Assembly (NCBI GenBank): GCA_025963635.1
Contig: JAOQAK010000063.1
Location: 186,001 to 250,000, forward strand
Direction of reading: 5' to 3'
Length of the DNA stretch: 64,000 nt
Source: Ferruginibacter sp.
Lineage (GTDB): Bacteria > Bacteroidota > Bacteroidia > Chitinophagales > Chitinophagaceae
Below the pieces are notes generated by a model, which saw nothing but the letters and a program-made list of their open reading frames with translations, made no database searches and had not been told where the DNA came from. Positions 62,010 to 64,000 of this stretch are shown here, piece after piece. Numbering within the stretch: the stretch's first letter is position 1; the number at the start of each line of letters is the position of its first letter. The translations under genes and the position numbers were made by a program.

Positions 62010-64000
62010 TTATTGATTCTTTCCCCAGCTTTTGTTTGGCTTGCTGCCCATCTGCAATTCAAGTATCCCGCCTGCAGCAATAGCGGTATGACTGATAAAG
62101 CAGTTTGGATACGGCTTTCCGTTGAGGCGGGCGCTTTGTATATATATGTTTTCGGGAGAATTATTTTTTGCAATGATGGTAAATGTTTTACCAGTAGCAT
62201 ACTGTTTATCTAATTGAATGGTTATTTTATTAAAGACGGGACTTGTAATTTCATAGCGAAGATTACCTGCGGCGATGGGATGAAAACCACTTGCGGCCAG
62301 CACATACCAGGCAGACATTTGCCCGACATCTTCATTGCCTACCAAACCTTCTACCGTATTGTGATAAGCCCTGTTACAAATTGCCCTTGTCCACTTTTGC
62401 GTAAGCCAGGGCGCTCCTACTCTATTGAATAAAAACGGCACATGATGCACCGGCTCATTGGCATGATTGTAATAATCGTTCCACATCATATTTGCTGGCG
62501 CCTGATCAAAAAAATTAGAAAGGTCAGCAATTACTTTTTCATTGCCACCCATCAGCTCCACCATTCCCTTTACATCGTGCGGCACAAACCAGCCCTGTTG
62601 ATACGGATTGCTTTCAACAGAGCCGTAACCTTGTTTCAATCGTCCTTCAGAGGGCATCGGTTCCCAGTTGCCATCTTTCATTTTTGGCCTGAACCATCCG
62701 GTACTGCTATCAAAAATATTGCGGTAGCTCTGCGCCCATTTCCGGTATTTAATTTCATCCTTTGATTTACCCATTGCTTTTGATAAATCAGCCAGGCAGC
62801 TTTCATCAAAAGCATATTCCAATGTATTGGATATGCCAGCAGATTCATAAGTATACCCTTTATTACCATTACCAAATTTCTCCACTGAATTCACGGCATA
62901 TTGGTATGCCTTTGGCACATTAAAATTCCGGATGCCTTTGGCATAAGCATCTGCTATCACCGGTATGGCAGGATTGCCAATCATGCAGCCACTGTATGCA
63001 TTCAGCAGTTCCCATCTTTCCAGGTAGTGCTTTCCACTTTGGTCACCCATTTCCACCAACGAGTTGATCATATCATTTACCACCGTTGGATTGATGATGG
63101 TTTGCAAAGGCATCTGGCTTCTGAATACATCCCAGCCACTGAAGATGGTCCGTTTTGTAAATCGTTGATCGTTGTGAATCTTTTTATCGGCACCAATATA
63201 ATTGCCATTTACATCCTGCATTGAGCGAGGGTCAATCATGGTGTGATACAGCGCTGTATAAAAAACTTTCTTCTCTTCATCTGTGCCGCCTTCAATCTTA
63301 ATTTTGCTAAGGGCATCGTTCCATAAATTAACTGCATTCGTATGCACTGCATCAAAATTCCAGTCAGTTATTTCTGCATCCACGTTGGATTTTGCGCCTT
63401 CGATATTTGTAAAAGAAATTCCCGCCTTCAGCATCACCTGTTCATTTTCTTTGGTAGCAAACTCTGTAAAAAAGCCAAGATGCTTCCCTTCTTTTTCTTT
63501 TATATTCTTTACAATCTCAGCTCCGGCTATCCATTGCTGGTAGTAATCGCTGCCCACTGCTTCGCGGTGCCGGTTGGCCGTATCCGGAATCCGGGCGCTC
63601 CATACTCCATAATTTTTTAGCGGCTTGCTAAAACTGGCATAGAAGTAAACAGTATAATCTGCATGGCCATCTCCATCACCCCAGCCGCCGCCATCGGGGG
63701 TACATTTCATCCAACCCTGTATAGTGTATTGATCCACCAGTTTTACATATTGCGAGGTGGACGTGCCGCCTACCCTTCTTGCCAAATCAACCTGTATCCT
63801 TGATTGCTGACTGGCAGGGAATGTAAACCGCACCATGCCTGCATGTGGGGCTGCGGTTAACTCTGCTTTGATATTATGATCGGTTAACTGCACGGAGTAA
63901 TACCCGGCGCTTGCCTTTTCACTAGATTTATCATAACCCGAACGATAGCCTTCTTCTGTTGAACCTTGCTTACCGGCACTGGTTTTTAATTTACCGGTTG
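62010..64000 (-). CDS. GH92 alpha-mannosidase, 5' end cut by window
   Basis: The frame continues past the GTG-initiated ORF at 63893 to the window edge, where it encodes GYRSGYDKSSEKASAGYYSV, typical of the N-terminal GH92 domain. About 660 residues are present. Acid motif NEPVHHVPFLFNRVG (Glu) and base motif GNEDVGQMSAWYVLAASGF are canonical. The signal peptide lies beyond 64000. It is 12 bases upstream of the next GH92 gene in the direction of transcription and clearly part of the same operon. Confidence 0.95.
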   Translation of the reverse strand, partial: TGKLKTSAGKQGSTEEGYRSGYDKSSEKASAGYYSVQLTDHNIKAELTAAPHAGMVRFTFPASQQSRIQVDLARRVGGTSTSQYVKLVDQYTIQGWMKCTPDGGGWGDGDGHADYTVYFYASFSKPLKNYGVWSARIPDTANRHREAVGSDYYQQWIAGAEIVKNIKEKEGKHLGFFTEFATKENEQVMLKAGISFTNIEGAKSNVDAEITDWNFDAVHTNAVNLWNDALSKIKIEGGTDEEKKVFYTALYHTMIDPRSMQDVNGNYIGADKKIHNDQRFTKRTIFSGWDVFRSQMPLQTIINPTVVNDMINSLVEMGDQSGKHYLERWELLNAYSGCMIGNPAIPVIADAYAKGIRNFNVPKAYQYAVNSVEKFGNGNKGYTYESAGISNTLEYAFDESCLADLSKAMGKSKDEIKYRKWAQSYRNIFDSSTGWFRPKMKDGNWEPMPSEGRLKQGYGSVESNPYQQGWFVPHDVKGMVELMGGNEKVIADLSNFFDQAPANMMWNDYYNHANEPVHHVPFLFNRVGAPWLTQKWTRAICNRAYHNTVEGLVGNEDVGQMSAWYVLAASGFHPIAAGNLRYEITSPVFNKITIQLDKQYATGKTFTIIAKNNSPENIYIQSARLNGKPYPNCFISHTAIAAGGILELQMGSKPNKSWGKNQ

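Overview
The window reads as chromosome of a Bacteroidota bacterium, most likely a member of the Chitinophagaceae or a close relative. Evidence: a giant PKD-repeat protein with a type B (gliding) type IX secretion C-terminus next to a PorP/SprF gene, an infA-rpmJ-rpsM-rpsK-rpsD-rpoA-rplQ-carA gene order, a zinc-free L36, many Bacteroidota-style lipoproteins, clusters of GH92 enzymes, no obvious Shine-Dalgarno sequences, and one clear TTTG-N19-TANNTTTG promoter. Base composition is moderately AT-rich. No rRNA, tRNA, CRISPR array, phage gene or insertion sequence was recognised.

Layout. 1-6.7 kb: two successive signalling blocks, each made of a leftward NarL-type response regulator (RR), a long divergent spacer, and a rightward trio: separately encoded multi-pass membrane protein, one-TM HisKA_3 histidine kinase, and NarL-type RR. 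6.7-18.6 kb: housekeeping (deoxynucleoside kinase, trpS, gatC, two LolD/MacB-type ATPases, PduO-type cobalamin adenosyltransferase, DUF2795, SemiSWEET, fabI, recN, zinc-ribbon coiled-coil protein, Nif3-like protein, M32 carboxypeptidase). 18.5-25.3 kb: a lipoprotein, a 1600-residue secreted adhesin-like protein with 15 PKD repeats, and its PorP/SprF partner. 25.4-31.3 kb: aroQ, carA and the ribosomal alpha operon, led by infA and not attached to secY. 31.4-36.7 kb: lipoprotein, DoxX-like protein, ECF sigma factor, and a pair consisting of a cyclic-nucleotide-domain histidine kinase and a receiver/thioredoxin-reductase-like fusion. 37.1-44.8 kb: a lone GH92, DUF218, histone H1-like protein, penicillin-acylase-family hydrolase, GAF-LuxR regulator, cupin. 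45-64 kb: a continuous leftward carbohydrate cluster (GH78, unknown secreted protein, GH31, sialate O-acetylesterase type, GH2 with a CBM32-like insert, SGNH hydrolase, GH92-GH130 fusion, GH92, GH92 cut by the window end).

How it works together. The right-hand cluster looks like the enzymatic half of a polysaccharide utilisation locus. No SusC/SusD pair is in view, so if present it lies beyond position 64000. Three adjacent GH92 units plus a GH130 domain point to a mannose-rich glycan. One GH92 carries Gln where its three neighbours have Glu, a change I recall from a mannose-1-phosphate-releasing member, which would fit a yeast-type phosphomannan. The most unusual items elsewhere are the repeated split-sensor two-component blocks, the cysteine-free receiver/flavoprotein fusion with its kinase, and several short palindromic spacer repeats, two of them present in more than one copy.
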